Source: CBDHFQ01 sp965262565 (GTDB lineage Bacteria > Bacteroidota > Bacteroidia > J057). From it: a stretch of DNA of 64,000 nucleotides. The stretch spans positions 1 through 64,000 of the forward strand of contig CBDHFQ010000024.1 in the NCBI GenBank assembly GCA_965262565.1, written 5' to 3'. Shown piece by piece: positions 9,427 through 18,333 of the stretch. The notes under the pieces are model-generated. The model searched no databases and was not told the origin of the DNA. It saw only the letters and a list, made by a program, of their open reading frames with translations. The stretch's first letter is position 1; every line of letters begins with the position of its first letter. The translations under genes and the position numbers were made by a program.

Positions 9427-9456
9427 CGGAAACTTTGTGTAATAACAGAGTTTCCG
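9427..9456. promoter_or_regulatory. Inverted repeat, candidate TetR operator of the efflux operon
   Basis: CGGAAACTTTGT (9427-9438) and ACAGAGTTTCCG (9445-9456) form 12-base inverted arms with one mismatch and a six-base spacer GTAATA. The right arm ends 24 bases before the ATG of the second TetR gene, the first gene of the TetR-TolC-MFP-RND run. AAACTTTG inside the left arm resembles the -7 TAnnTTTG element, so repressor binding here could block transcription. Length, symmetry and position fit a TetR-dimer operator; the link to this particular TetR is inferred. Confidence 0.6.
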
Positions 9457-9480
9457 TGGTTTTTCGAATTAATTTAATAG

Positions 9481-10116
9481 ATGGAACAAAAGATACGAAT
9501 CCTGGATCATGCTCAAAAAATGTTTATGCGTTTTGGTCCAAGGAGTGTTACACTGGATGAAATTGCAAAAGAATTGGGTATATCCAAAAAGACCATATAC
9601 CAATTCTTTCAGAATAAGGCACATATAGTATATGAAGTAGTTGAAGCACATATTAAAGAAGAGGAACAATTATATAAAAAGATCTGTGAAGAGTCGAGCA
9701 ATGCGCTAGAGGAATTGGTAACCATCTTAAAGTGTACCCAAAAAGATGTGGATCAAATGGCTCCCAATCTTGTCGTTGAAATGCAAAAATATTATCCTGA
9801 CGCCTGGGAACTTATCGAATTACACTCCAGAAACGATTTTTTAGAAATTGTTAAAGCAAATCTACGCCGTGGTATCAAAGAGGGACTATTTAGAAATGAT
9901 ATGGATGTGGATATTGTCGCTCGTATTAGAATCTGGCAAATTGAAGCTGGATTTGACCAGAGCATATTTCCCCCAACAGAATACGACCCCAGAAAGGTAC
10001 TACTTCAATCGCTCATGCTGTATATGCACGGAATCGTCACAGCTAAAGGCAAAGAAATGTTAGCGAAAGCTGTCATTCAATCAGACTTTTCCGTTCCTCA
10101 ACACATATTTCAATGA
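9481..10116 (+). CDS. TetR/AcrR-family regulator of the efflux operon
   Basis: This 211-residue protein has an N-terminal TetR helix-turn-helix (about 8-55) with SVTLDEIAKELGISKKTIYQFFQNKAHIV and a divergent C-terminal domain. Its stop overlaps the start of the TolC-family gene by four bases (ATGA), so regulator and pump are one transcriptional unit. TetR proteins at the head of RND operons commonly repress their own operon and are released by a pump substrate. A 30-base inverted repeat ending 24 bases upstream is the obvious operator candidate. The inducer is unknown. Confidence 0.9.
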   Translation: MEQKIRILDHAQKMFMRFGPRSVTLDEIAKELGISKKTIYQFFQNKAHIVYEVVEAHIKEEEQLYKKICEESSNALEELVTILKCTQKDVDQMAPNLVVEMQKYYPDAWELIELHSRNDFLEIVKANLRRGIKEGLFRNDMDVDIVARIRIWQIEAGFDQSIFPPTEYDPRKVLLQSLMLYMHGIVTAKGKEMLAKAVIQSDFSVPQHIFQ

Positions 10117-11492
10117 AGCAAATTCAGAAACACATACAATACACAATTTACCTACACCATATGAATATAATTCCTTATTTATGCTCGTTGGTATTCATTA
10201 TTTCCACCTCATTATGCTTCTCTCAACCCAATAATTATGATTACTCTCTTGAAGAGTGCATCGAATATGGATTGGAGAACAATACGAATATCCAAAATAC
10301 CCGCTTCGACGAATACATTGCCCAAAAAGATATAGATGAAGTTTGGGCTACTGGTCTTCCTCAAATCAATGGGTTAGCTACCATTCAGAATAACTTTCAA
10401 CTTCCCGTCTTTATTCTCCCAACAGAAACAGGAGAATTTCAAGAAGTAACCTTTGGGCTTCCCTGGCAAGCGCTTACTCAGGCTTCAGGTCGTCAATTGT
10501 TATTCGATTCCAAATTTTTTATAGGTTTAAAGGCTTCCAAAGCATTTTATAACCTCGCACAAAAGACGACTAACAGGACGCAAGAAGAAACTGCCTATGC
10601 CATTAGTCAAGCATTTTATTCTGCATTAACCATAAAAGAGCAATTGAGCTTATTAACTGCAAACCTGGAAAGGGTTACCAAATTGTTTAATGAAACCAAA
10701 GCCTTAAATGAAAATGGGTTTAATGAAAAGATTGATGTTGAAAGAGTTCAAATTAATAAGACCAATTTGGAGCTTGAACTGGCTAATGCAGCATTACAAG
10801 CGGAAAGAAGTATAGATTTATTGAAGTTTCAAATGGGTATGCCCATTCAAAATGAGCTTACCATCAATCAAGATATTGAACATGTAGAAATTAGGCCCAT
10901 CTCATCCGCAGATATGGAACAAATCGAAATTTCCAATAGAATAGAACACGCTATCTTGACCAATTCCATTGAATTACAACAATTCGATGTTCAACGACAT
11001 CAACTGAGCTATCTACCTGAATTATATCTAACAGGATCCTATAGTTGGAATAGACAGTGGGATCCCGATTTGGAAAATCCAATTAAATTCACCGCAGGAG
11101 TAACAGGAATAGAACTTTCTATTCCTTTATTTGATGGTCTCCAACGAGTTAAGCGTGCTCAACGAGCAAAATTGGAACTGAGGAAAGCAGAAAACGATTT
11201 AAGGCAATTCGAACTAGCTTTTAACCGGGAATTAAAAGATGCTTCCACCACATGGCAAAATGCTTACAACAATTTGGCCACTATGCGAGAAAATAGAAAA
11301 TTGGCAGAAGATGTTTATAGAGTCTCTACAATTAAATACAAAGAAGGAGTGGGTTCCAGTCTAGAAGTAAATGATGCAGAGACACAATTGAAACAAACAG
11401 AAATAAATTACTTAAGAGGTCTATTTGATTACCTCCTGGCCCGACTGGCATATCAAAAAGCCAAGGGTGATTTTTCCAGATATCACCGATAA
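10113..11492 (+). CDS. TolC-family outer membrane efflux channel
   Basis: This 459-residue protein is the outer-membrane component of the efflux system. A signal peptide ends near residue 40 (LVFIISTSLCFSQ), and Met17 is a possible alternative start that would give a shorter leader. The mature part begins YSLEECIEYGLENNTNIQNT, the usual first helix of the outer-membrane-factor fold. Two long coiled-coil helical hairpins follow, with strands such as GVTGIELSIPLFDGLQRVKRAQRAK in the second repeat. It lies between the TetR and membrane-fusion genes in one operon. The order TetR, outer-membrane factor, fusion protein, pump is common in Bacteroidota. Confidence 0.92.
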   Translation: MKQIQKHIQYTIYLHHMNIIPYLCSLVFIISTSLCFSQPNNYDYSLEECIEYGLENNTNIQNTRFDEYIAQKDIDEVWATGLPQINGLATIQNNFQLPVFILPTETGEFQEVTFGLPWQALTQASGRQLLFDSKFFIGLKASKAFYNLAQKTTNRTQEETAYAISQAFYSALTIKEQLSLLTANLERVTKLFNETKALNENGFNEKIDVERVQINKTNLELELANAALQAERSIDLLKFQMGMPIQNELTINQDIEHVEIRPISSADMEQIEISNRIEHAILTNSIELQQFDVQRHQLSYLPELYLTGSYSWNRQWDPDLENPIKFTAGVTGIELSIPLFDGLQRVKRAQRAKLELRKAENDLRQFELAFNRELKDASTTWQNAYNNLATMRENRKLAEDVYRVSTIKYKEGVGSSLEVNDAETQLKQTEINYLRGLFDYLLARLAYQKAKGDFSRYHR

Positions 11493-11550
11493 AGAATATT
11501 AATGATCGCCATCATAATTTATATAAAACGCAACACGAAAAATTAAAACA

Positions 11551-12747
11551 ATGAAAATAATCAGTACATCTCTTTTTTTCCTTTGCCTGATATGGCTGGC
11601 GACTGGTTGTGGTAGCCAACAGGTAGAAACACTGGAAGGAAAAAAGGCCGTATTAAAGCAGCTTAAGTCTCAACTTCTAGAATTAAACCAACAAATCACT
11701 AAACTGGAGGGAGAGATTACCGAATTAGATCCAGCATTAAAAGAAAAAGCAAGAAGAGTCAATGTAGAAGTCCAAAAAATTGTTCCTAAGCCATTCTCCC
11801 ATTATGTTAGTGTCCAAGGAAAAGTGGAGGCAAACCAAAATATTACTGTTAGTGCAGAGGCTAATGGCAGATTAGAGAAAATTAATGTAGAAGAAGGAAA
11901 TTATGTCAAAAAAGGCCAGGTGTTAGCAGAAATTGATGCTTCTATGATCCAAAGTCAAATAGAAGAGTTAGAAACTCAGCTAGAATTAGCGGAGATTACA
12001 TTTGAGAAGCAAAAAAATCTATGGGATCAGGAAATTGGCACAGAACTCCAATATCTAACCACAAAGAATCAGAAAGAATCGCTTGAAAAACGAATAAATA
12101 CGCTAAAATCTCAATCGAAATATTATCAAATTACTGCCCCTATTTCCGGAACTATAGATAATGTCATTCCTAAAATAGGTGAAACAGTAGCGGTAGGCAC
12201 CCCTTCGTTTATGATTGTCAACTTCTCTAATTTAAGTTTAACAGCGGATATTTCTGAAAATTATGTTCCAAATATTAAAAGAGGAGATAAGGTAAAAGTA
12301 GTTTTTCCCCTTCTGGATAATAAAAAACTCTCTACAAGAGTTCACTCTGTTGGCCAAATGATAGATCCTGATAATCGTACCTTTGAAGTTGAGATTAAGT
12401 TGCCCAATGACCCCATGTTTAAACCTAACTTATTTGGAGAATTATACATTAATGACCGAACAGTAGATAATGCTTTAACTGTGCCTATTTCGGTCATCCA
12501 AACTTCTGAAATCGGACCTTATGTGTATGTGGCTGAACAAAATGAAGAGGGAAATTGGTATGCAAAAAGGAAAAATTTGACCACTGGCTTTAATTATGAT
12601 GGAGAAGTGTTAGTAAAAGAAGGGTTGAGGCCTGAGGACCAGCTCGTTACTGTAGGTTTTAAAAACCTTAGCGATGGACAAGCACTTGCTGTAAATATTC
12701 AGAAAGAAGACAATCTTACATCTACAGATAATTCAACAAAGAACTAG
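11551..12747 (+). CDS. RND efflux periplasmic adaptor (HlyD/MFP family lipoprotein)
   Basis: This 398-residue adaptor starts with a lipoprotein signal; the lipobox is LATGC, with the acylated Cys at residue 20. A coiled-coil stretch (about 30-65) follows. Then come the split lipoyl domain (GRLEKINVEEGNYVKKGQVLAEID and ITAPISGTIDNVIPKIGE), an alpha-hairpin between them, and the beta-barrel and membrane-proximal domains. It bridges the inner-membrane RND pump to the TolC-like channel. It is 58 bases after the TolC gene and 32 bases before the RND gene. Sequence and length are ordinary, and this gene shows no damage even though the pump gene after it does. Confidence 0.93.
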   Translation: MKIISTSLFFLCLIWLATGCGSQQVETLEGKKAVLKQLKSQLLELNQQITKLEGEITELDPALKEKARRVNVEVQKIVPKPFSHYVSVQGKVEANQNITVSAEANGRLEKINVEEGNYVKKGQVLAEIDASMIQSQIEELETQLELAEITFEKQKNLWDQEIGTELQYLTTKNQKESLEKRINTLKSQSKYYQITAPISGTIDNVIPKIGETVAVGTPSFMIVNFSNLSLTADISENYVPNIKRGDKVKVVFPLLDNKKLSTRVHSVGQMIDPDNRTFEVEIKLPNDPMFKPNLFGELYINDRTVDNALTVPISVIQTSEIGPYVYVAEQNEEGNWYAKRKNLTTGFNYDGEVLVKEGLRPEDQLVTVGFKNLSDGQALAVNIQKEDNLTSTDNSTKN

Positions 12748-12779
12748 TATACCTGGGGTTCATTTATAAGAATATTACT

Positions 12780-15533
12780 ATGGATCATTCAACATCAAAA
12801 GAATTTCCATTATCAAGTTGGGCAATAGATAATCGAATAACGATTTTCCTCTTGTCCATAACCATTACGCTCGGAGGGCTGGTAGCATACATGACCATTC
12901 CTAAAGAAAATTTCCCTGAAATCCTTTTCCCTGTTATTTATGTATCCACACCTTATCCGGGTACTTCTGCACAGGATATCGAAAATGCAGTCACTCGAAA
13001 AATTGAAAAAGAGATCAAAGGAATAGAAGGAATTAAAAAAATTAATAGCACTTCTATTCAGGACTATTCAATGATTTTTGTGGAATTTGAAACAGAAGTC
13101 GATATTCCTGAAGCTAAAAGTGATGTCAAGGATGCTGTGGACAAAGCAAAAAGCGAACTTCCTACGGATCTTCCTAATGATCCTGAAGTAATCGATATTA
13201 ACTTTTCAGAGATTCCGGTCATGTTTATCAATTTATCCGGGAACTTTGACAATGTTACGTTAAAAAGATATGCCGAGGATTTACAAGATGAATTAGAACA
13301 AATGCAGGAAATCCTTCGAGCTGATATAGTGGGAGCAAGAGAAAGAGAAATCCAGGTGAATGTCGATTTGCAAAAGATGGAGAATGCCCGCATGACGCTA
13401 GGAGATATAGAATCAGCTATAGCAGTAGAGAATATCATTATTTCAGGAGGGGAAATTGAATTGGAACGACAAACAATTTCAGTAAGGGTCAACAGCGAAT
13501 TCAAAGATGTAAGGGAGCTTGAAGATATTATTATACAGAGTAGTAAGGGAAATACGGTTTACTTACGAGAAATTGCAGATGTTATAGATGGATTTGAGGA
13601 TGTAGCTAGTTACGCCAGATTGGATGGCAAACCTGTAATTACCATTAGCGTGATCAAAAAGGCAGGTAAAAATCTTGTCGATGCCTCAGAAAAAATCAAA
13701 GCCACGGTAGAAGAATTTCAAGAGACAAGGTTTCCTCCTTCCTTAGATATTATATTTTCCGCTGATCAGTCCTTGTTAACTAAGAACATGTTGAATGAAT
13801 TGGTCAACACCATTATCATGGGCTTCATTTTGGTAACCTTGGTATTGATGTTTTTTATGGGTATCAGGGATGCATTGTTTGTAGGTTTAGCTGTCCCTCT
13901 ATCCTCTTTTATTTCTTTTATCGCGCTACCTGCCTTAGGATATACCATGAATCTGGTAGTCCTTTTCTCATTTATTCTGGCTATGGGAATTGTGGTGGAT
14001 AATGCGATTGTAGTGATTGAAAATACCTATCGTATTTATATGGAGAAAGGGATGAATATTGTTACTGCAGCCAAGAAAGCTGCTGGCGAGGTAATAGGGC
14101 CTGTTTTTGCAGGAACCTTAACTACGATCTGTCCTTTTCTTCCACTATTATTCTGGAAGGGGATAGTAGGTGAATTTATGGGATTCCTTCCAGTAGTTAT
14201 GATTATTACTTTGTTTGCTTCCCTGTTTGTTGCTTATATCATCAATCCGGTATTTGCTGTTACCTTTATGCGGAAACCTGATCCAGATGCACCTCTTTCC
14301 CACAAAAGGATATGGATTTATATAGGCGTTATTTTAGGATTAGGATTGCTATTCCAACTTGCCGGGGCAAGCGCATTAGGAAACTTTACGCTTTTCGTTG
14401 CTGGCTTTGTGGTCTTATATGTATATTTCCTACGACATGCCGTATACTTTTTTCAAGAGCGCCTACTCCCACAATTAAAGGATGGATATAAACAGTTGAT
14501 CAGTTGGTCTCTAGAAGGTTGGCATTCTTGGGCTGTTATAGTAGGGTCTATTTTCTTACTTATTTTTTCTGTAATGATTTTTATGGGGAGCAACTTAAAC
14601 GTGGTCCAGTTCCCTGAAGCAGATCCCAATTTTATATATGTTTATAATGAAATGCCCAATGGAACTGATGTAGAAATTACTGACTCCATTACTTATATAC
14701 TAGAAGATAGAGTTTATGATGTGATCGGGAAAGATAACCCTTTAGTAAAATACGTTATTACGAATGTTTCTATCGGCGCAGGTGATGCTAATTCATTTGA
14801 CCAAAATACTCCTCAACCCCATAAGAGTAAATTGACGATAGAGTTTGTACCTTCCAAGGATAGAGGCGATGTTTCCACCTGGAAAATTCTTGAGGAGATT
14901 AGAGAAAAAACGCAAGGGATACCAGGGACAAGAATTACTGTGGATAAAGAACCTACAGGACCTCCAGGTGCTGCCCCTATTGAATTAACCCTGACTTCAG
15001 AAGAGTTTTCTGATTTGACTAAAGTAAGTGAAGAACTGATTATTTATCTGGATTCCGTAAATATTGCAGGTGTCGAAAAGCTTAAATTAGACCTGGATGA
15101 AAAGCGACCGCAGTTATTGATAGATATTGATAGGGATAAGGCCAGAAGACTAGGTATTAGTTCACAACAAATAGGAAACACCTTAAGGACAGCGGTATTT
15201 GGTAGAGAAGCTGCTCAATTCAGGGATAATGAGGATGAGTATCCTATTCAGGTTAGAGCTATGAAAAAATACCGAAATAATATCCCTAAACTGTTGAACA
15301 TGAGAATCACCTATATGGATCAAGCTGATGGAAAGTTAAAATCTGTACCTATATCAGCTATTGCAAAATTTGATTATCATTCAGAATATGGTGGGATTAA
15401 CAGAAAAGATCTCGAAAAATCTGTAACCATTTCTTCAAATATTCTTTCGGATTATAATGCAAATGCTGTAAATGAAGAGATTAATTTTGGATCAATGAGT
15501 TTATCAAACAGGGTAGAAAATCAGATAATGTAA
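12780..15533 (+). CDS. RND efflux permease (HAE1/AcrB type), N-terminal part, frameshifted
   Basis: This frame gives 917 residues of a roughly 1,140-residue RND pump. It covers TM1 (about 18-40), the first porter region, TM2-TM6 (about 335-500, with GIVVDNAIVVIEN in TM4), an extra pair of hydrophobic segments (about 510-560), TM7 and the second porter region. It then runs out of frame at NEEIN and ends at a stop at 15533. The remaining TM8-TM12 are encoded in another frame that is open from 15485 (see next entry). A single missing T in the run at 15485-15488 explains this. If real, the product lacks five membrane helices and cannot work; a sequencing or assembly error is equally possible. Confidence 0.88.
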   Translation: MDHSTSKEFPLSSWAIDNRITIFLLSITITLGGLVAYMTIPKENFPEILFPVIYVSTPYPGTSAQDIENAVTRKIEKEIKGIEGIKKINSTSIQDYSMIFVEFETEVDIPEAKSDVKDAVDKAKSELPTDLPNDPEVIDINFSEIPVMFINLSGNFDNVTLKRYAEDLQDELEQMQEILRADIVGAREREIQVNVDLQKMENARMTLGDIESAIAVENIIISGGEIELERQTISVRVNSEFKDVRELEDIIIQSSKGNTVYLREIADVIDGFEDVASYARLDGKPVITISVIKKAGKNLVDASEKIKATVEEFQETRFPPSLDIIFSADQSLLTKNMLNELVNTIIMGFILVTLVLMFFMGIRDALFVGLAVPLSSFISFIALPALGYTMNLVVLFSFILAMGIVVDNAIVVIENTYRIYMEKGMNIVTAAKKAAGEVIGPVFAGTLTTICPFLPLLFWKGIVGEFMGFLPVVMIITLFASLFVAYIINPVFAVTFMRKPDPDAPLSHKRIWIYIGVILGLGLLFQLAGASALGNFTLFVAGFVVLYVYFLRHAVYFFQERLLPQLKDGYKQLISWSLEGWHSWAVIVGSIFLLIFSVMIFMGSNLNVVQFPEADPNFIYVYNEMPNGTDVEITDSITYILEDRVYDVIGKDNPLVKYVITNVSIGAGDANSFDQNTPQPHKSKLTIEFVPSKDRGDVSTWKILEEIREKTQGIPGTRITVDKEPTGPPGAAPIELTLTSEEFSDLTKVSEELIIYLDSVNIAGVEKLKLDLDEKRPQLLIDIDRDKARRLGISSQQIGNTLRTAVFGREAAQFRDNEDEYPIQVRAMKKYRNNIPKLLNMRITYMDQADGKLKSVPISAIAKFDYHSEYGGINRKDLEKSVTISSNILSDYNANAVNEEINFGSMSLSNRVENQIM

Positions 15534-16213
15534 ATATAGAAGTGGGAGGGATTATTATTGAGCAACAGGAAGAAGGAGGATTTTTAGCAGGAGCCTTTGG
15601 TGCAGCAATATTATTGATCATCATGATATTAGTAACTCAGTTTAATTCTTTCTCTAATGTGTTAATTATCATTAGTCAGGTGATATTCAGTGTGATTGGG
15701 GTACTATTAGGCTACGCGATTACTGGAATGGACTTTTCCGTAATTTTATCTGGAGTAGGACTAGTGGTACTTTCAGGAATTGTGGTCAACAATGGAATCA
15801 TTCTCCTGGATTTCTTTCAAATTCTGAGAAAAGAAGGTATTCCTTTAAAAGAATCAGTGATAGAAGGTGGAATGACCCGTTTGACTCCAGTTCTTTTAAC
15901 AGCGACATCTACTATGTTAGGCCTGCTCCCATTAGCTATAGGATTTAATATAAATTTTGGCACTTTATTGACGGATCTAGATCCTCAGATTTTCTTTGGT
16001 GGTGATAATGCTGCCTTTTGGATGCCACTATCATGGTCTATTATATTTGGATTAGGATTTGCAACTATTGTAACGCTGGTCATTATTCCGGTTATTTATT
16101 ACAAGCTTAAGAAGTGGGAACTCAAGATAGAGGATAAATATTTTGCTGAAAGCGAATATAAACTAGAGAAAAGCCACCTTGGCACCAATGGACACAACGG
16201 AAGGCATAATTAG
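15485..16213 (+). CDS. RND efflux permease, C-terminal part in a shifted frame
   Basis: This is the rest of the pump started at 12780. The frame is open from 15485, before any start codon. Its first residues, FWINEFIKQ and NVNIEVGG, continue the end of the second porter domain, and they lead to IEQQEEGGFLAGAFGAAILL (TM8) and on through TM9-TM12, with GIVVNNGIILLDFF in TM10 and RLTPVLLTATSTMLGLLPL in TM11. The GTG at 15542 that could serve as a start has no family support. The join at the TTTT run restores one continuous RND protein. Transcription would be from the TetR promoter about 6 kb upstream. Confidence 0.85.
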   Translation, partial: FWINEFIKQGRKSDNVNIEVGGIIIEQQEEGGFLAGAFGAAILLIIMILVTQFNSFSNVLIIISQVIFSVIGVLLGYAITGMDFSVILSGVGLVVLSGIVVNNGIILLDFFQILRKEGIPLKESVIEGGMTRLTPVLLTATSTMLGLLPLAIGFNINFGTLLTDLDPQIFFGGDNAAFWMPLSWSIIFGLGFATIVTLVIIPVIYYKLKKWELKIEDKYFAESEYKLEKSHLGTNGHNGRHN

Positions 16214-16258
16214 CCGTAAACTCTTTAGGTTCATTGATTTTCCTTGTAATCTTGTATA

Positions 16259-16783
16259 ATGAAGACTCAACATATCATGCTATTAGTGGCCGGAATCCTT
16301 GGGATTTTGGCCTTCTTCTTTCCCTTCCTGCAATTTTTGGAAGCTCGTATTTTCGATATTCACTTATTTTCAATTAAGATCAGTGGATGGCAGTATGTAG
16401 AAGCAATATTGGATCATTACGAAGTCATCCATTCAGCACGAGGGAGAAAATTAGCCTCTTTTTTACAAGACATGTGGCTAAATGCTGAGGGATGGAAGGA
16501 AATGTTGAGCTTTGCACTCATTATCTATATTCTGCTGGGACCTATCGTTTTTTTCTTCCAAGGCTTAGGATACGTTATGGAGGCATTTGCCAAAGCCAGT
16601 TATCGAAGCGGAATGGTATTTTTGATCACTTATACCTTTATTGCCTGGTTAGCTTTTCACTATTTAGGAAAACAGCACCACATTGAAATAGACTTTTTTA
16701 AACGTGCCAATTGGGGATATTGGTTGGGCGTAGCATCTATCTTATTGGCAGCCATTTCTACTTTTTTTCAAAGATTTGATTAA
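16259..16783 (+). CDS. Four-helix inner membrane protein of unknown function
   Basis: This 174-residue protein is very hydrophobic, with about four membrane segments: roughly 5-27 (MLLVAGILGILAFFFPFLQF), 82-103, 118-136 and 148-168. I recognise no family motif. It follows the RND gene by 45 bases on the same strand and may be carried on the same transcript, though it is not a usual pump component. The first segment plus the FDIHLFSIKISGW stretch recalls small integral membrane proteins common in marine Bacteroidota. No function is assigned. Confidence 0.7.
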   Translation: MKTQHIMLLVAGILGILAFFFPFLQFLEARIFDIHLFSIKISGWQYVEAILDHYEVIHSARGRKLASFLQDMWLNAEGWKEMLSFALIIYILLGPIVFFFQGLGYVMEAFAKASYRSGMVFLITYTFIAWLAFHYLGKQHHIEIDFFKRANWGYWLGVASILLAAISTFFQRFD

Positions 16784-16875
16784 TCGAGGGCTCCTTTATC
16801 AATCAACACATTGTCAGGATTGGCTAAAACACTACTAGAGATAAATTGAAACATCAGTAAATTATTGTCATTATC

Positions 16876-18324
16876 CTAAAAAGGGCCTGAAGCTGTAATG
16901 CTAATAGCATTGTCGGAGCTGCCAGGCATTTCTCCTCTATCCACCATTTCCATTAATCTATCACCGGTCAGCCGATCAAACTGATCTTTACTTAACTTTT
17001 CTGGAAGAGCATCACCAGTCACTTCTCTCCATTCTTTCATGATATTTCTTAACGATGCCAGCTCTTCCTGATAATCATTTCTGGATGCTAAATTATTCAA
17101 CTGAAGGGGATCCATACGGCAATCGAATAATTCTTCCCTTGGGCGAGGATGCATAAAAATGTCTACTTGTGCCTGGGTAAGTTCACCGGCTCCCTTCCTG
17201 GCTAACAAATCCTGAAATGAGGCACTATTGATAGCATCGGCTGGCCCCTGATTCATAAATTGTGCTCTTAGATTTAATACATACATAAAATCCGGTGTTC
17301 TTACCATGCGCTCGAAGGCTTCGAAATCATGCCAATTGTGCTCAGCAAAGACATAGGATCGAAAAGGAAGGCTTGGTTGATCAAATAATGTATGGAAACT
17401 TTTTCCTTGGAAGGACTCCGGTAATTCTCCTTCAGCAAGTTCCACCAAGGTAGGGGCCATATCAATAATACTCACCAGACTCTCCGTAAATGATCCTGGC
17501 GTTGAAATTCCCTGATTCCATTTAACTATAAAAGGCGTTTTCATTCCACTATCATATACCCTTGTTTTACATCTTGGGAAAGGACTTCCGTTGTCAGAGG
17601 TAATGATCAAAAGGGTATTATCTAATATTCCCTGACGTTCAAGTTCTCTCTCTACTTCTCCTACGTAATGATCGAATCTGATGATTTCATCATAATACTT
17701 AGCAAGATCTTTCCTCGTCTCTTCTTCATCTACTAAATAGGGTGGCACATGTACTTTATCAGGATCGAAAGGAGGTTGAAGATCATGGGCTTGCCAGGCT
17801 CTATGTGCATCAAATGCTGCCAGCCAAGCAAAAAGGGGTTGATCTTTAGCTCGATCTTGTAAACATTTTACCCATTGTTCCTCTCCTCCTACCCCATTTC
17901 CTTCTAAAATGACCTGGTCAAAACTTGATTTAGCACTTTCTCCCATATGCCATTTACCTGCTTGAACACAATAATATCCTACATCTTTTAATACACTAGC
18001 AATCGTGGGAATATTATCTGGCAATGGAGTATGTAATTCCGCGGCACCAGTATTATGAGGATAACGTCCTGAAATAAAGCTGCACCTACTGGGACTACAA
18101 GAACTTGCTGTCAAGAACATCTGGTCAAAACGAATTCCCTCCTGGGCAATTTTGTCAATATTCGGAGTAGAAATAGTAGGATGGCCATAACAAGATAAAT
18201 CATCCCAGCCAATATCATCTGCGATGATAAACACAATATGAGGTCGTTCACTATTAGCCTCTTCTTGTCCTGATAATCCAGCAAAACAAGTAGTCAGCAG
18301 TAACAGAGCAAGTAAATTTTTCAT
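16876..18324 (-). CDS. Family S1 sulfatase, secreted (heparan N-sulfatase-like)
   Basis: This 482-residue arylsulfatase-fold enzyme has a signal peptide (1-19). The metal site includes IIADDIGWDD (34-42). The formylglycine signature C76-S-P-S-R80 sits in ASSCSPSRCSFISGRYPHNTG. KWHMG, ITSDNGSPFPR and a second-site region follow. The Cys must be oxidised to formylglycine by a maturase encoded elsewhere. The SSCSPSR context is like N-sulfoglucosamine sulfohydrolases and their S1_8-type bacterial relatives, but the substrate is inferred only. It is the third gene of an operon (GH20, HGSNAT-like, sulfatase) with a nine-base gap to the gene before it. Confidence 0.9.
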   Translation of the reverse strand: MKNLLALLLLTTCFAGLSGQEEANSERPHIVFIIADDIGWDDLSCYGHPTISTPNIDKIAQEGIRFDQMFLTASSCSPSRCSFISGRYPHNTGAAELHTPLPDNIPTIASVLKDVGYYCVQAGKWHMGESAKSSFDQVILEGNGVGGEEQWVKCLQDRAKDQPLFAWLAAFDAHRAWQAHDLQPPFDPDKVHVPPYLVDEEETRKDLAKYYDEIIRFDHYVGEVERELERQGILDNTLLIITSDNGSPFPRCKTRVYDSGMKTPFIVKWNQGISTPGSFTESLVSIIDMAPTLVELAEGELPESFQGKSFHTLFDQPSLPFRSYVFAEHNWHDFEAFERMVRTPDFMYVLNLRAQFMNQGPADAINSASFQDLLARKGAGELTQAQVDIFMHPRPREELFDCRMDPLQLNNLASRNDYQEELASLRNIMKEWREVTGDALPEKLSKDQFDRLTGDRLMEMVDRGEMPGSSDNAISITASGPF

Positions 18325-18333
18325 GACTTGGAA

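Noticed and set aside
15480..15500. Programmed ribosomal frameshift in the RND gene
   Set aside because: There is no heptameric slippery site with a strong downstream structure, and RND pumps are not known to use frameshifting.
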